Part shown: positions 1-12,626 of the stretch, piece by piece
Numbering within the stretch: position 1 is the stretch's first letter
Layout of the letters: every line of letters begins with the position of its first letter
Origin: Whitmania pigra
Taxonomy: Eukaryota > Annelida > Clitellata > Hirudinida > Haemopidae
Assembly: GCA_021613335.1 (NCBI GenBank)
Contig: JAJTWR010000299.1
Coordinates: forward strand, 4,375,501 to 4,439,500
Reading direction: 5' to 3'
DNA length: 64,000 nucleotides
Translations under genes and position numbers: made by a program
Notes under the pieces: model-generated
Databases searched by the model: none
What the model saw: the letters and a program-made list of their open reading frames with translations, nothing else
What the model was told of the DNA's origin: nothing

Positions 1-169
1 ATATTTTTCTTATGGAACAGCTTATGGTGATGTATTAAGAGTTTAATTTAAGGCTTTATACATAGAACATTCTTTCTAGAACTTTTCAATATCTTTTTGT
101 TTCATCAAGTTGAATGCATTCATATCCTGTTCAAAGGCACTCAAAAAATTGGAGAAATACTAATACTAT

Positions 170-560
170 AGGGTTATTGGAAAGTAACTCCCTATTTTTA
201 AATAATAATGATTTATTTGTGGACTACAGTTAATATAAAAAAAATTAATGGGGGATGAAAGTGTATATTCAAATTTAATTTAATAATTATTATATTGGCA
301 GTGATGACATGATCACCATCATCAACATTGCCACCACCAATAATCAACATCATCAACATCACCACCACCAATAATCAACATCATCATCATTAACGCCCAA
401 AATATCATTATCCTTAACCTTGGTTGAGTCATAACCCAGTCATGGCCGAAAACATTTCATTTCAACAAAATAAACAATCTAAACGTAAATGAGAACACAG
501 ATCTAATTCCAATGCAACATGGAATTATATGCAAAAAATATGAAAATATATTACAATGTA
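170..560. repeat. Interspersed repeat, copy 1 of 2
   Basis: This stretch matches 4435-4830 base for base over long runs, starting at the shared 'ttattggaaagt' and including a low-complexity catcatcaac block. Roughly 80% identity is estimated by eye. No coding content is visible. It lies in what is probably an upstream intron of NKAP, so both copies may be intronic. It could be a dispersed repeat or a segmental duplication. Confidence 0.6.
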
Positions 561-799
561 TTAAAAAAATTATAAAAAATTACCCAAAAAAATTTTTTTC
601 AATAACTTTTTGAAATTATTGTTTTATATTAATTTTTATATCCTGATTGCAGTGGTGTCAGCCATTTTTCTGTGTCACATATAGAATTGATGTTATACCA
701 ATTGTAATATTAGACTCTACATGCGCAACATGCATATACAAAGGTAAATTTTAATAAAAGCAATGTTCATAATTAATCTTTTTAAATCTTTGAATCACT

Positions 800-1190
800 G
801 TCAAGTCCTCTTTTGATTCCAGAGAACTGATGACTTTTTCTTGATTTCATTTGGTATTTGGAAGCATTGTCCCTCTGTATCAACCAGCAGAAAACAGACA
901 TCATGGCCGAGCTATATTTTCCTTGATATGGCTGTTCCATCAATGAGATATGCTAATGGAAACGTTCACCATGCTCATCAGAAACATCACCCAAATTGAA
1001 TTTTGTCCTTATTCTTGGATGAAATTCCTACCATCTTTGTCATGCAGAAGTAACAGTCTGGGATGTGGTCCTTTGGTTCTCTCTAAACCATTGGTACAGA
1101 TAAAGCCAACTTGCTTTTATCTTTAAGCCATTGTGTCAAGTACAAGTTACAAGACACACAGATAATGTGTGGTTCCCATTTTCTATCTTG
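800..1190 (-). pseudogene. Relic of a widespread transposon-associated protein
   Basis: The minus strand translates with interruptions into a conserved block that recurs in many invertebrate genomes. Visible segments are KWEPHIICVSCNLYLTQW, then NLGDVSDEHGERFH, stop, ISLMEQPYQGKYSSAMM, then FCWLIQRDNASKYQ. The order and spacing match the C-terminal part of that repetitive protein family (SDEHGERFHQDI...ME.RYQGKW signature). The family's biochemical role is not known to me. Stops and frame changes show that this copy is dead. Confidence 0.6.
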
Positions 1191-1569
1191 ATCACCCAGA
1201 TTCATGCCAAAGTGGATAGGCAAATTTTATCAATGATGTAATATTTTTCCTCTATCACTTTATTGTGAATAATCCACATACATAACAAAAACTCTTTGGA
1301 TTATTGGGACACTGCCATTTATCCACCTTCATTTATTTATTAGTATTAAATCTTTGTACTTAAATTCACTGGATGAATCTTCAAATCAGAAATCAAATTA
1401 TATGCACATTATACAATTACCTATGATTTTTCACTGCAACAAATATTCAACTACAGAAATACTTATTTAGCTTTAACTTTTAACAAACTTCTCAAGCACT
1501 AATTTGCTAAGTTTACATTAACAGCTGCTGAACACAACTGTAGTTATGATGTCAGCATTTGCACTGTTA

Positions 1570-1854
1570 CAGTTCGAACAGAACTAGGACACCCATAATT
1601 TTCTTATAACTCCCTAGATACAAGTTCATGATTTTTCATTTTTATACATAACATCATGTTATTGTAGAATTTTATATTGTAAATAAAGCATCTTGTAAAA
1701 TTTTAAAGATAAATTAATATAAATTTAATGTAAATTTTATAGGATGCTCGTATATAATAAAGTGTTGTTATGTATAAAATTGAGTAATATTGAACTTGTA
1801 TTTAGCAAGCTAGGAGGAAATTATCGGGTTACCTTATGGTTTCCATCCTGACTA
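1570..1854. mobile_element. Fold-back MITE of Tc1/mariner type
   Basis: The element is flanked by TA dinucleotides (1568-1569 and 1855-1856). It starts CAGTTCGAACAGAACTAGGA and ends ...TTTCCATCCTGACTA. Its two halves are near-inverted copies of each other for about 140 bp, and both resemble the terminal and subterminal DNA of the Tc1-like element at 50043-51612. There is no transposase. It is a non-autonomous derivative of that family. Confidence 0.6.
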
Positions 1855-2304
1855 TATCAAAGCTTCGGTAATAAGCAATAAAGCCATAAATACTTTATAA
1901 GGTTTTAAAATTTGTTAACTTTACTTAGTTAATTTGTATTTTATTTAATGTATTGTAGTCTATACCAAGTAAGAAAAAGTGTTTCGATTTAGAAGAGAAA
2001 ATATATAAATTTTGGTTGTAAAAAACTTGGAAGTGGAAGGCTCTGAACTATGCAAAGATTAATGATTTGTCCACTCATATGGGGAATAGAGAATTATTTA
2101 AATTATCTGAATGTGTTCAAAATATTTTGCAATGTAAACATTTTTGCAATAATATAAGCAAAATTTGATGACAGTTTAAATGACTATTTTTAAATAAAAA
2201 TACAAAGTCTAAAAATTGTTTCTTTAAATTTTATTGGTGGGTCCTGACGAGTTATAAGGAGAGGAGAGTTTCGTCATTCCCCGAAGGAATTCACTCCTCA
2301 GGAC

Positions 2305-3181
2305 TTTTACGATATTTATAAAAAATGGCTGGAGGAAAAATGTTGCCTTACAAGATTGAAGCCTAATAGACAAGCAAATTATTTAATCAGGAAAATTGCC
2401 AAAGAGCTCCATCTATCCAAGACTGTTGTCTGGATTGACCATGACCTCATGTCAGAAAAAGAAATATTTTTTAGTCGAAATCATGAAGCAGTATCGGTGA
2501 TGATTTGGGGAAGAATTTCCAGTGACTGAATTGGCCTTTCTGTATGAAAGTCTTCGGTGGATTACATCAGAGATTTAGAAGATCGTTTCCTGGCTTTTTG
2601 GAAAGTTTATTATGGAGGAAATTTTATTTTCTAGTAATGTAATTCCCCAATCCACACTTCCAAGTTGATAATATTTTTCCAGAGCAGAAATTTGAAAGTT
2701 ATGAGTTGGCCAGCCTGCTCCCGGACCAAAACTCTATAGAAAATTCTGGGGAATGTTGTCAAGACTGGTATGCAACAATGGATGACATTTCCATTCCAAA
2801 TCTGGCCTGGAAAATTCCATTAGGAGTACCTGGAAAGAACTGGACATAAAATTCTTAAAAACCTTAATGAAATCGATGGATAACAGATGTTTTAAAATTA
2901 TTGAGTATAAAAGGAAACATTTTTTATTAATAATTTTTTTCAAGTTTTTCACGAGAATGATTTTTCATGATTTGAATGATTTTCGAAAGTGTCTTTCATG
3001 GTTATTGATTGAAATCACTTTTTTGGAATTTTTAAATTAATGCGTGAAAATATCTTGACGAAAATTTAACAGATAATCGCAATTATATAATTACACAACA
3101 TACTAAAATTTACCGACAATCAAAATTTTCTTTAGTGAGTTATTACGAATAATGGGGTGTCCTCATGGTTTCGCCCTGATG
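2305..3181 (+). mobile_element. 5'-truncated Tc1/mariner (Tc3-like) element, dead
   Basis: The sequence parallels the better copy at 50043-51612. It has the start-codon region of the transposase (MAGGK...), a deletion through the DNA-binding domain, then KEIFFSRNHEAVSVMIWG and the C-terminal part, then a 3' terminus reading GGGGTGTCCTCATGG and ending before TA at 3182. Many stops and frameshifts are present. The 5' terminal repeat was not found. Confidence 0.6.
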
Positions 3182-4278
3182 TATTTCCCAGGTCTAATCG
3201 TAAATTTTGATGGCTCATACCACAAAATTATTATATAAAATCATATATTGCCTTACAAGTTCTGAAAATTGTGTTGCACAGTGTTATAAGCATTATAAAA
3301 TATGAAGAGTCTCATAATGACATTTTCAGATCACCCTGTAATGTAAATAACAATTGAGACAAAAAATTGTTTTAATAACATGCTCACTTTTACATGCTTT
3401 TTTAAAATAAAAAGTTGGAAGATTAATTTGACATTTGTGTTATCTTAAATGCTCTCCTGTGTTTTATTGTATTTAGATGAATTTTTAATTATTTTATACC
3501 ATGCATCAGGCACAAGACTGACTCATTGCCATCAGGGGATGAAGGTGGGGATCAGATCATATGGGTTGAAAGGAAAAGTATGTGATATCCTGGATTTGTT
3601 TTACAATAAATTTGCTTATTTGAATGTTTTACAGCAAATTAATGGGACAAATGATATTAAGTGTTAAGTGTGATAAACATTGAAGCAAATAAGCTAATTA
3701 GAGAATATACAACAAGTACAATTTGAAAGATTTTCTAATTAAAGGGAGGGACAAGATTAAAGTTTATCTTTCATTGGGAATGGAAGGATTTATAATCTCG
3801 GACCAAAACATAGGAAAAGTGCTTAAAGGTACATTTGGAGAATGAAGTTCTATTAATGGATGTTGCATGGAAAATGAGATGGGTAACCGTATTTATTGTG
3901 TTCAGTGAAAAAATCTGAAAATAAGTCAGATTTTATTGTCCAAAATGGATGAAATTAATGAAACTCAGTCATCATCAGTGACTCTCATATATTTAAAAGT
4001 TATATAGAAACAGTTATTTTGCAAATCTAGAAATGAAGCAACAAATTACCTTCATCAGTGCATCAGAAACGATAGAATGGAATATAAGTATTCTGATTTT
4101 TCTTGAGACCAAATTATGAGTCATTCATTAAACGGATTTATTTAGTTACTTATACATTTATGAAAATATTCATAAAGTACAACTTTTCATTATTTATGCT
4201 TTTCAGCATCTCTTAGCCTCAACATTTTTGGGTTGTGTTTGAAGATATTACATAACTTTTGAATTTCATTTTCCTCAG
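3182..4278. other. Intronic stretch, nothing recognised
   Basis: AT-rich DNA between the Tc1 relic and the first visible NKAP exon. A 72-codon open frame at 3449-3667 has no recognisable domain. I see no RNA gene or transposon end here. Confidence 0.4.
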
Positions 4279-5247
<969 letters not shown>

Positions 5248-5399
5248 GAGAACAACAAACATTAATTTTATTTATGAAACATTATTGAATTAAGCTATAA
5301 TTATTGATTTCAATTATTTCATTTCTTTTAAAGAACCCCTTGTTATCTTGTTATCGCGACCTTATTTTCCCCAACCTGAAATAGTACGTTATGAATAAT

Positions 5400-8140
5400 T
5401 AATATCAACGCTGAAACATGATTGGCCAAAGAAGACCCTCCACGAGCTAGAATCAAGTTCCCTTGAGGTTTTTAATAGTAGTTGGGACGGATTGGATGTC
5501 GTTCTCAAAAGCGATCTCATGAAAGTAATGCTTCCCTGAAGTCCTTCACCGACTGTGTACATGGAAAGTGTTTGGAGAGGTACGGGGTACTTAGAAACGA
5601 CCAGTAAAACCGCCGAAATCTCTACGGCAACGTGAGCTTGAGTGGCTGAAATGCGGGAAGAAGGCACTCCGTCGTCGGTGGAAAAGTGCCAATGAAGATG
5701 AGAAAGCAAGTATTTCAGTTGTATGGGAAGAGTTGAAGGAACTTGTGAGAAATCTTCGCCGTGCCGAGTGTGTTAGGCAAAAGAACTACGAGAAGGAGAG
5801 CTCATAGGAAGTTTTTCAGTGATCCTTACAGATGTGGGAGAGCATTACTCGACCCTCCGAAGTCTGGTGAGCTTCGTGTAGGTAAAGAAGAACTGGAAGA
5901 GCACCTCACTAATACGTATCGTGATTCCCTTCGTCACATTCTCTTTCCTGTGAGATCAACATTTCAGTTGTGCCTCTCCCTACCAGTGTTTTTATCTTGA
6001 CATCTCCGTCGATTGAGGAAGTGAGGCGAGTTATTAGGAAAGCTAGGAACCGTTCGGCGCCGGGTCCTAATGGAATTCCCTACCTTTCGTATAAAAGATG
6101 ATCGAAGGGGCTGTATTTGCTGCACTCCCTCATCGAAAGGGCTTGGCAGTCAGGCATTGTAGATGATGAGCGGAGAGTCGCAGAAAGCGTCTATATACCA
6201 AAGGAACGGGACTCCCTTCGCCTAAATCAATTCAGACCTATTTCGCTGTTGAATGTAGAAGAGAAAATATTTTTCTCTTTGATTGCATCGAGACTCACTG
6301 AATATGTTTTGTCCAAAAAGTTGATACATCGATTCAGAAGGGAAGTGTTCCAAGCGTGCCTGGTTGCATAGAGCAGATAAAATCTTCCATGATTTGGGAG
6401 GCTATTCAAAAAGCCAAGAGGCGCCGCCTGAGTTTGTACGTTGTGTGGCTCGACTTGGCGAATGCATACGGGTCGGTACCAAACCAACTCATATGGAAAA
6501 CGTTGGAGGTTTGTCATGTGCCGCGTCACTTAATTCAAATTGTTCAGACGTATTTTGACGGGTTTATGATGAGGTGCTCCACCAAGACGTGCAAGAGGGT
6601 TCCTCTGGAGGTGGGTATCGCAATAGGGTGCGCAATATCACCCTCTCTTTTCGTACTGGTGATGCAACTTCTGCTCATCGCAGCCGGGTCTAATGTTTCA
6701 GAGACGCATTTAGGTAAGGGTTTCTATATGCCTTTGGTGAAAGGGTTTATGGATGACACCACCCTAGTAATGAATAGGAGATCGGCAGTTCAGAACACTT
6801 TGAACAAGTTCAATGGACTTCTTGGGTGGTGTCGAATGGCTTTTAAACCTGCAAAGTCGAGAAGTCTTGCCCTTATTAAAGGAAAAGTCTTCAGCGACAT
6901 CTCGTTTGTTATAGCGGGTCAACGGGTTCCTACAGTTTCCGAGGAACCGGTTAAGAGCCTAGGCCGAGTGTTTAATGATTTGCTGAACGATTGGAGCCAA
7001 GAGAGCTGCACTGTCAAACAGGCTGTTATGGATTTGAAGGCAATCGGAGTGGCACCCTTGCTGGGAAGGTTTAAGGTGTGATTGTTCCAGTTTGTGCTTC
7101 TCCCAAGACTGCTGTGGCCATTGACAATCTATGAGATCGGATTGCTCACAGTCGAAGGATTAGAGAGGAAAGTTAACAGATACATCAGATCGTGGCTTGG
7201 GCTACCTCCAGGGATGTCATCTGTTGCCCTCTACAGTAAGAGCTCGAAGTTAAGGTTCCCTGGTGGAAGTGTATGAGGTCTCTAAAATAAGGACGCAGTG
7301 GATGTTGAATAACTCTGCGGACATCAGGGACCGCGAAGTTAGACCACTGTTAAGAACTTAAAAGAAGTTCTCAGCACAGGATGAAATCGATAAGTCAGTT
7401 GCGAAGAAGTGCGAGGTCCTATTCAGTCGGGTCGTCAGGCTGTTGGGTGAAACCACTTCGCAAAATGGTCTGAGTCTTGACCTGCGATTAGGGCAAGGCT
7501 TATTATTCAGGAGAAAAGGAGGGAATTGGAAAGAGATCGAGTCATTAAGGCAGTGCAGCAGGCACAGCAGGATAGATGGACCGCGTGGGAAAACGTGTTT
7601 CAGCGTTCATCGGTATGTCTCCATATCGTCTGGATCTGATAAGATCGATTTATGACCAACTTCCAACACGTGGCGACACAATAAGGTCCTAAAGGAAGTG
7701 GTGGAAGCTACCAAAACGGCGGTAGCTAAAGCAAATTCTCGCAAGATTGCGTTGCAGCGGAAGGCATACCTCTTGCGAGAGGGCTTTTCGTTACGCTAAG
7801 AAAAATAGACTCCCTCCGAGGAGAGACATTCTTGCAGAAGCTAATGATTGGACTATCGCAGGCGACCTGGAAGACTTGAGACGCTATCCCCAGCTGCTTA
7901 GGGATAGCGGCAGGAGGCCGGATGTTGTTCTCGCATCGTCGTCGTCAGGCACTCTCATTTTGATAGAGTTGACTGGGAAGATAGGATCGAAGCAAGTAAT
8001 GTGCTGAAAGAAGAGAAATACTCTGAGCTAGCGAAAGATCTAGCGTTGCTAAGAATAGAGATCGCGGTTTTGTTTGTTGAGATGATGGCGCGCGCATTCG
8101 CAAATGACGTAAAAACGCGATTGAGCGTTTGAGGCAATAT
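5400..8140 (+). mobile_element. LINE, degenerate reverse-transcriptase element (+)
   Basis: Non-LTR retrotransposon with the reverse transcriptase split over several frames. In order: a basic region (KALRRRWKSANEDEKASIS) near 5650; APGPNGIPYLSYKR near 6058; LNQFRPISLLNVEEKIFF near 6220; the palm motif WLDLANAYGSVPNQL near 6448; GFMDDTTLVMN with the catalytic DD near 6750; MAFKPAKSRSLALIKGK near 6837; LLPRLLWPLTIYEIGL near 7096; and a C-terminal endonuclease-like region (RPDVVLASSSSGTLILIELT) near 7915. At least six frameshifts or stops make it inactive. The 5' border is uncertain because the NKAP 3' UTR merges into it. Confidence 0.85.
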
Positions 8141-8284
8141 ATGCGCGCGCCCGGTGAGCGTATATTTCTAAGTGACGTAAGATAGCCTGGATGATTTAAT
8201 TACAAGTGACAATTACTAGCAGAACAGATTTCCTCTTACGTTTCCTCTTTGATCTATCATATCTAAATCCTTAGTCATTCGGCA

Positions 8285-8596
8285 ATGACAAATGTAAAAG
8301 GTTTTACATTCATCGTTAAGAATTATGAAAACTCGTACATCACAAAGGGCCATCCAACAGAGCAATTATGCTTACCTAAGAGTCGTGTTCATGCTGCACT
8401 CGAGATGGGGCATAACGATCGCTATGCGGGACACATGGCCGCTAAAATTACGAAACAGCGAATTCGTTTTAGCTTTTGGTTTCCCGATATGGATAAACTA
8501 ATTCGGGAATACTGTAAATCTTGTTCAGTATGCCAAATGCGGGCACCTGTTCGAATTAGAGATCACATTCCTATAACTCCTATTGGAAGAAGATGA
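8285..8596 (+). pseudogene. Gypsy-type integrase zinc-binding domain fragment
   Basis: The open frame shows the HHCC zinc-binding module of LTR-retrotransposon integrases: H at ALEMGHNDRYAGHMAAKITK, then RIRFSFWFPDMDKLIREYC and KSCSVCQMRAPVRI. It stops right after this module, so the integrase core is missing. It is a fragment of a Gypsy element. The Gypsy pieces at 10.9-11.2 kb may or may not belong to the same insertion. Confidence 0.75.
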
Positions 8597-8599
8597 ATT

Positions 8600-8994
8600 A
8601 CCTTTTCATCTGGGTAAAAATTTTGTTGAAAATTTTCTGACCCTTTTGTTCCAGTTGTTGTTTAGTTTTTATTAATTTAGATCTTGATTTTGTGTTGTAG
8701 ACATGCACTAACGAGAAGCACCCAACGTTCCACTTTTCTCATTTTGTATAAATTTGATCGAAAATCTATATTGGTGGGAGGCCCCTTCTTGGTGAGTGGC
8801 CCTTGGAAGATTTTTTCAAGAGGATCACAGAGTGGATTTCGATATCCGACTTGAATAATGTACGTTCGCGAAGAGAAGTTTTTGAAAAATCTGATTAGTA
8901 AGGATGGGCATCGACCAGACCCATAGAAAATCAACGCGATCATGGAAATGCAGCCGCCCAAGGACAGCACTTAAAATCCTTCATGCCTGTAAAA
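8600..8994. other. Unassigned stretch between Gypsy fragment and repeat
   Basis: A 97-codon frame runs on the minus strand (8970-8677) with no recognised domain. Judging from position, this may be internal DNA of the LTR element whose LTR-like end lies at 10.29-10.74 kb, but I cannot confirm that. Confidence 0.3.
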
Positions 8995-9166
8995 GTTCTT
9001 TCTCCTGTATATTCGGGATATGTCTATACGAGCCGATTCTTATCGAAATTTCAACACAAGATTCAGATATAATGGAAGCAATATATTAAAAATCAATCAA
9101 AATGTACAAGCAATCGGAAGCCCACAATAATTAATTACAAAATTCGATAAAAACAGTCTATCTCAA
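8995..9166. repeat. 172-bp direct repeat, left copy
   Basis: Identical by eye to 10288-10459 and exactly the same length. It starts GTTCTTTCTCCTGTATATTC and ends AACAGTCTATCTCAA. The two copies bracket the LINE fragment 9167-10287. Confidence 0.85.
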
Positions 9167-10287
9167 CTCTCTTTGGAGACTGCTGCTTTTGCGGCTTCGC
9201 ACACTTCTCGAAGGACCTGGTTATGTCGCCATGTGTACCGACCGTTGGCAAGGGCATACGTGCAATTGCTGAGCACGTGATGCAGTGTCTCAGTACCGCC
9301 GCAGAGCCGGCATTTGGTGTCTTCCACCAGACCCCACTTCTGCAAATTGTCCCTGATGGGCAACTGGTCGTACACTGATCTTATCGCTTAGGCAAGTCGG
9401 AGCGGGGACATTTTCCACATGTTGCTCCAGGTAAGGGATCGTTGCATCACGTCTTCCCACGTTGTCCACTTACCCTGCTGTGACTGCTGAACTGCCCTCG
9501 TGACTCGATTCTGTTCCAGTTTTCGCCACCTTTCCTGGATAATCATGGCGGCTCTGACTGATGAGCTCGCCTGGGACCATTTTGGCAGGTGGTTCCATCC
9601 TACTGCATGACGGTCCGTCTGGGTAGGACCTCTCACTTCCTCGAACATCAGCTCGGCAATTGATTCGTCGATCTCGCTCTGCGCTTGGAATTTCCTTCCA
9701 GATCTAAGCAGTGACTTGACTTCACGGATCCTGCTATCCGCGGAGTTGTTGAGCATCCACTGCGTTCTTATTTTGGAGAGTTTGTACTCTTCCACGATGG
9801 ACCTTAGTGGTAGTCGCAGGCTCGTGCTCCTACTGTAGAGGGCTACTGATGACAGCGCTGGAGGTAGGCCTAACCATTTTTTGGTGTATTGGTTAACTTT
9901 CCTCTCTAGCTTCTCGACCACTGACAAACCAATCTCATAGATGGTTAACGGCCAGAGCAGTCTTGGAAGGAGCACGAACAGGAGTAACCACATTTTGAAC
10001 CGCCCTTGCCTCGATCTGCAGTTCCTTGATGGTTTGTTGGAGAATGGCGTCCTGCATGCTCTTGTCGGTGAGAGATTTCCCTTCCAAGGCTTTTCACCGG
10101 TTCTTCGGATACTGTATGGATTCGCTGCTCCGCCACATCGAAGAACACGTCCTCGCGAATTTTTCCCCTGACTAGGGCGAGACTTCTGGATTTTGCAGGT
10201 TTGAAAGCCATTCGACACCACTCTAGAAGGTTGTTCAATTTGTCCAGGGTATTTTGGACAACCTTCTTCCTGTTCATGATCAGGGTG
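9167..10287 (-). mobile_element. LINE internal fragment (-), same family as 5.4-8.1 kb
   Basis: On the minus strand it reads, from the 10287 side: QNTLDKLNNLLEWCRMAFKP and KSRSLALVRGKI; after a frame change LLPRLLWPLTIYEIGL, KKWLGLPPALSSVALYSRS and a run to KMSPLRLA; then MYDQLPIRDNLQKWGLVEDT, the zinc-knuckle-like CRLCGGTETLHHVLSNC and EAAKAAVSKES. Both the 5' part (all of the catalytic palm) and the 3' end are missing, and 172-bp direct repeats abut both ends. It is a dead, doubly truncated copy. Confidence 0.85.
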
Positions 10288-10459
10288 GTTCTTTCTCCTG
10301 TATATTCGGGATATGTCTATACGAGCCGATTCTTATCGAAATTTCAACACAAGATTCAGATATAATGGAAGCAATATATTAAAAATCAATCAAAATGTAC
10401 AAGCAATCGGAAGCCCACAATAATTAATTACAAAATTCGATAAAAACAGTCTATCTCAA
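10288..10459. repeat. 172-bp direct repeat, right copy
   Basis: Partner of 8995-9166. It continues without a break into LTR-like DNA at 10460-10740, so the repeat was probably part of that element before the LINE fragment arrived. Confidence 0.85.
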
Positions 10460-10740
10460 ATCTCTCCAAAACTCGTCTGCCACTCTCGACTCACACTCTC
10501 TCTCACACCCATACACTCGCCGAGCTTTCACGACTAAAAAGCTGTTCTGTCGTCTGCCTGTCGCCTTTTATAGCCTTCATCCTAGACATGCTAATTGTAT
10601 AACTGCGCGGCCAATCAGCGCATCGCGCGGTTCCAGGCAGACGACAGACACGCCACTTCACATTCATCCCACCTACGCGATACAAATTAACAACCCAAAA
10701 GCAAATACAACAAATAACATAAATAAATAGTCAGGACACT
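10460..10740 (-). promoter_or_regulatory. LTR-like promoter segment (minus orientation)
   Basis: Read on the minus strand, a TATA box GGCTATAAAAGG (10575-10564) is followed by a moderately GC-rich leader. The 13-bp sequence GTCGTCTGCCTGT near 10548 has an inverted near-copy GGCAGACGACAGAC near 10636, flanking the TATA region. This layout suits an LTR promoter of a Gypsy-like element, possibly with the 172-bp repeat as its downstream part. TG/CA ends were not defined. Confidence 0.4.
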
Positions 10741-10889
10741 GACAATGCCCATAATAATTCTGTATTCGGTTTCTGAATGACCCGGAGAAGGAAGACAATT
10801 TTTTGAGGAATGTTGATCAGATTGCCGTCGACAAACTGAGGACAGCTGTACTCGGATAAGCTGGTAACACATTTCAGACATGAAATGGA

Positions 10890-11240
10890 CATCGTTGGTT
10901 GATGCTAACGCTCTAAAGTATGGGTTAGGTGCAGTGTTCTCACACCGATTCCCGAACGGCACGGAGAAGGCACGAAGCCTATAGCCTGACAAAAGCAGAA
11001 CAGAACTACGGGCTGATTGAAAAATAAGCTTTTTCATTGGATTTTGATGTTAGGAAATTTCATCGCTGTTGACAGACACACTCATTCAGCTAAATCCAAA
11101 TTCTTCAAAGAAGGGAGCTGTTCTTTTGGCTCTAAGACATGGCGTTCTGAAAATGCTTCAGGAAGATCCCCCAGGATGCACACGAATGAAAATAATGGCT
11201 CAAGGTTCGTTTATTGGCAGGGATATTGCAGAGCATGTTA
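10890..11240 (+). pseudogene. Gypsy RNase H / integrase-start relic
   Basis: The plus strand reads DANALKYGLGAVFSHRFPNG then TEKARSL, the start of a Gypsy RNase H. After a deletion it reads ALRHGVLKMLQEDPPGCTRM and FIGRDIAEHVKN, a piece resembling the integrase zinc-binding region. The rest of RNase H is gone and frames change, so the copy is dead. Confidence 0.6.
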
Positions 11241-11449
11241 AAAATTAAATCGTTCAGTTTGCATTATATGGAATCGATGCGCAGATTGCAGTGAGAGTGG
11301 TGCGTCGATGAAGTCCTGTAGATCCGACAGTCGGTTCGATCCGCATTAGGAGTTTAAAGGTTCAAGCTAAATGCGTAAATGAGTCTTGTAATGATTGTTT
11401 TAAGGCTGAATAAATTTGCAAAAATGAGATCTTTCTCATCCAATAAGAA

Positions 11450-12626
11450 CCAGACACTTGGATGCTTGCAGTGAAAAAGGAGTTCAACTTGTTGTGAAGA
11501 TAGTTTTTTAGAACTTTTCTAGATCGGCTTTATGGTGATAGGAAACTGTAGATCACTTCCAGCAGCCTCCTCAATATATATGTAGAAGTTAGTCGAAATG
11601 TTATTGAATTTTTCCATCTGGAAAAGACTTTTAAAATATATATTCATTGTAAGCAGCTCGGACAGTATTACCCACTGGATCTCTATGAATCAGGAAGACA
11701 ACAACAGAGCAACAACTAAAATAAATATCCTACTCTAAGTTAAATTACTAAACAAAATTTAACAAAAATTAATTTTCATTAATCAAAATGCTTTAAAGTG
11801 TTATTTTGACAATCTTTTCAACCTTGATAAATAAAGCAAAAATGAGTTTTGATGCAAATCTTTGACCATTCAGGGAAGTTTCTGATTGATAAAAATGACA
11901 CCTTCATGGTGTTCAATAATTTTGTGAATGCATTATAGACAACCGTGGGATTAATTAGAGTAGGACCTTTTTCAACTTGAAAATAAGAAGCAACATTTTA
12001 AAAGCTTAAAATTTAATATAAAGTTTTATAGTAAGTACAAAAATAATTCAATCACTCAAAGGATTAATTTGGCCCTTTGTTTGCTGATGTCTGATCTAGT
12101 TTGAATAACCACGCATGTCACAGTCTAATTGTAGTTGAGCACATAAGCTAAGGCTTTGGGAGATTGACTAATAATACTTTTCGTTGAGAACGTTCGACTT
12201 CGAAATTTGTTATTGTAAAAGCTCAAGTAAAAGTTCAGTAAGCGAAACTTGTTATGTTAAATTTGCAGCGTTTGTTATAAATTTTTGCAGCATTAAATGT
12301 CTTAAATTGGAAATTATAGCAAAACTAAAGGTCTTCTTATAATATTTCCATTAGTGATATATTCATGATATTAGTATTATATTAAATTTTACCATTCATA
12401 GATTAGCAATGAATTTAAAAATTATACTAAATTTCTTTAACAATTTAGCCACATCTTCATCTAAAAAATGGTTACTCAATCGGTGTAGTTTTTAATAACG
12501 TTCTTACTGGAAGTGGTAATTATTATAAATAAAATGTCATTGTTACTGACGATTTAATTACTTAATTGTTCATTAATTTATATTTATTATTTAAATTAAA
12601 AAAATATAGAACTGGAAAAATTTCGG
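11450..12626. other. Upstream region of gene A, nothing recognised
   Basis: AT-rich DNA ahead of the first CABIT exon. It should contain the promoter and 5' UTR of gene A, but I found no convincing TATA box or first non-coding exon. Confidence 0.4.

Noticed and set aside
10503..11037. Minus-strand open frames of 60 and 116 codons
   Set aside because: The first lies in LTR-like DNA and the second is antisense to the Gypsy RNase H relic.
11281..11345. tRNA-like B box GGTTCGATCC
   Set aside because: The flanking bases do not form a T-stem and no acceptor stem or anticodon arm could be drawn.
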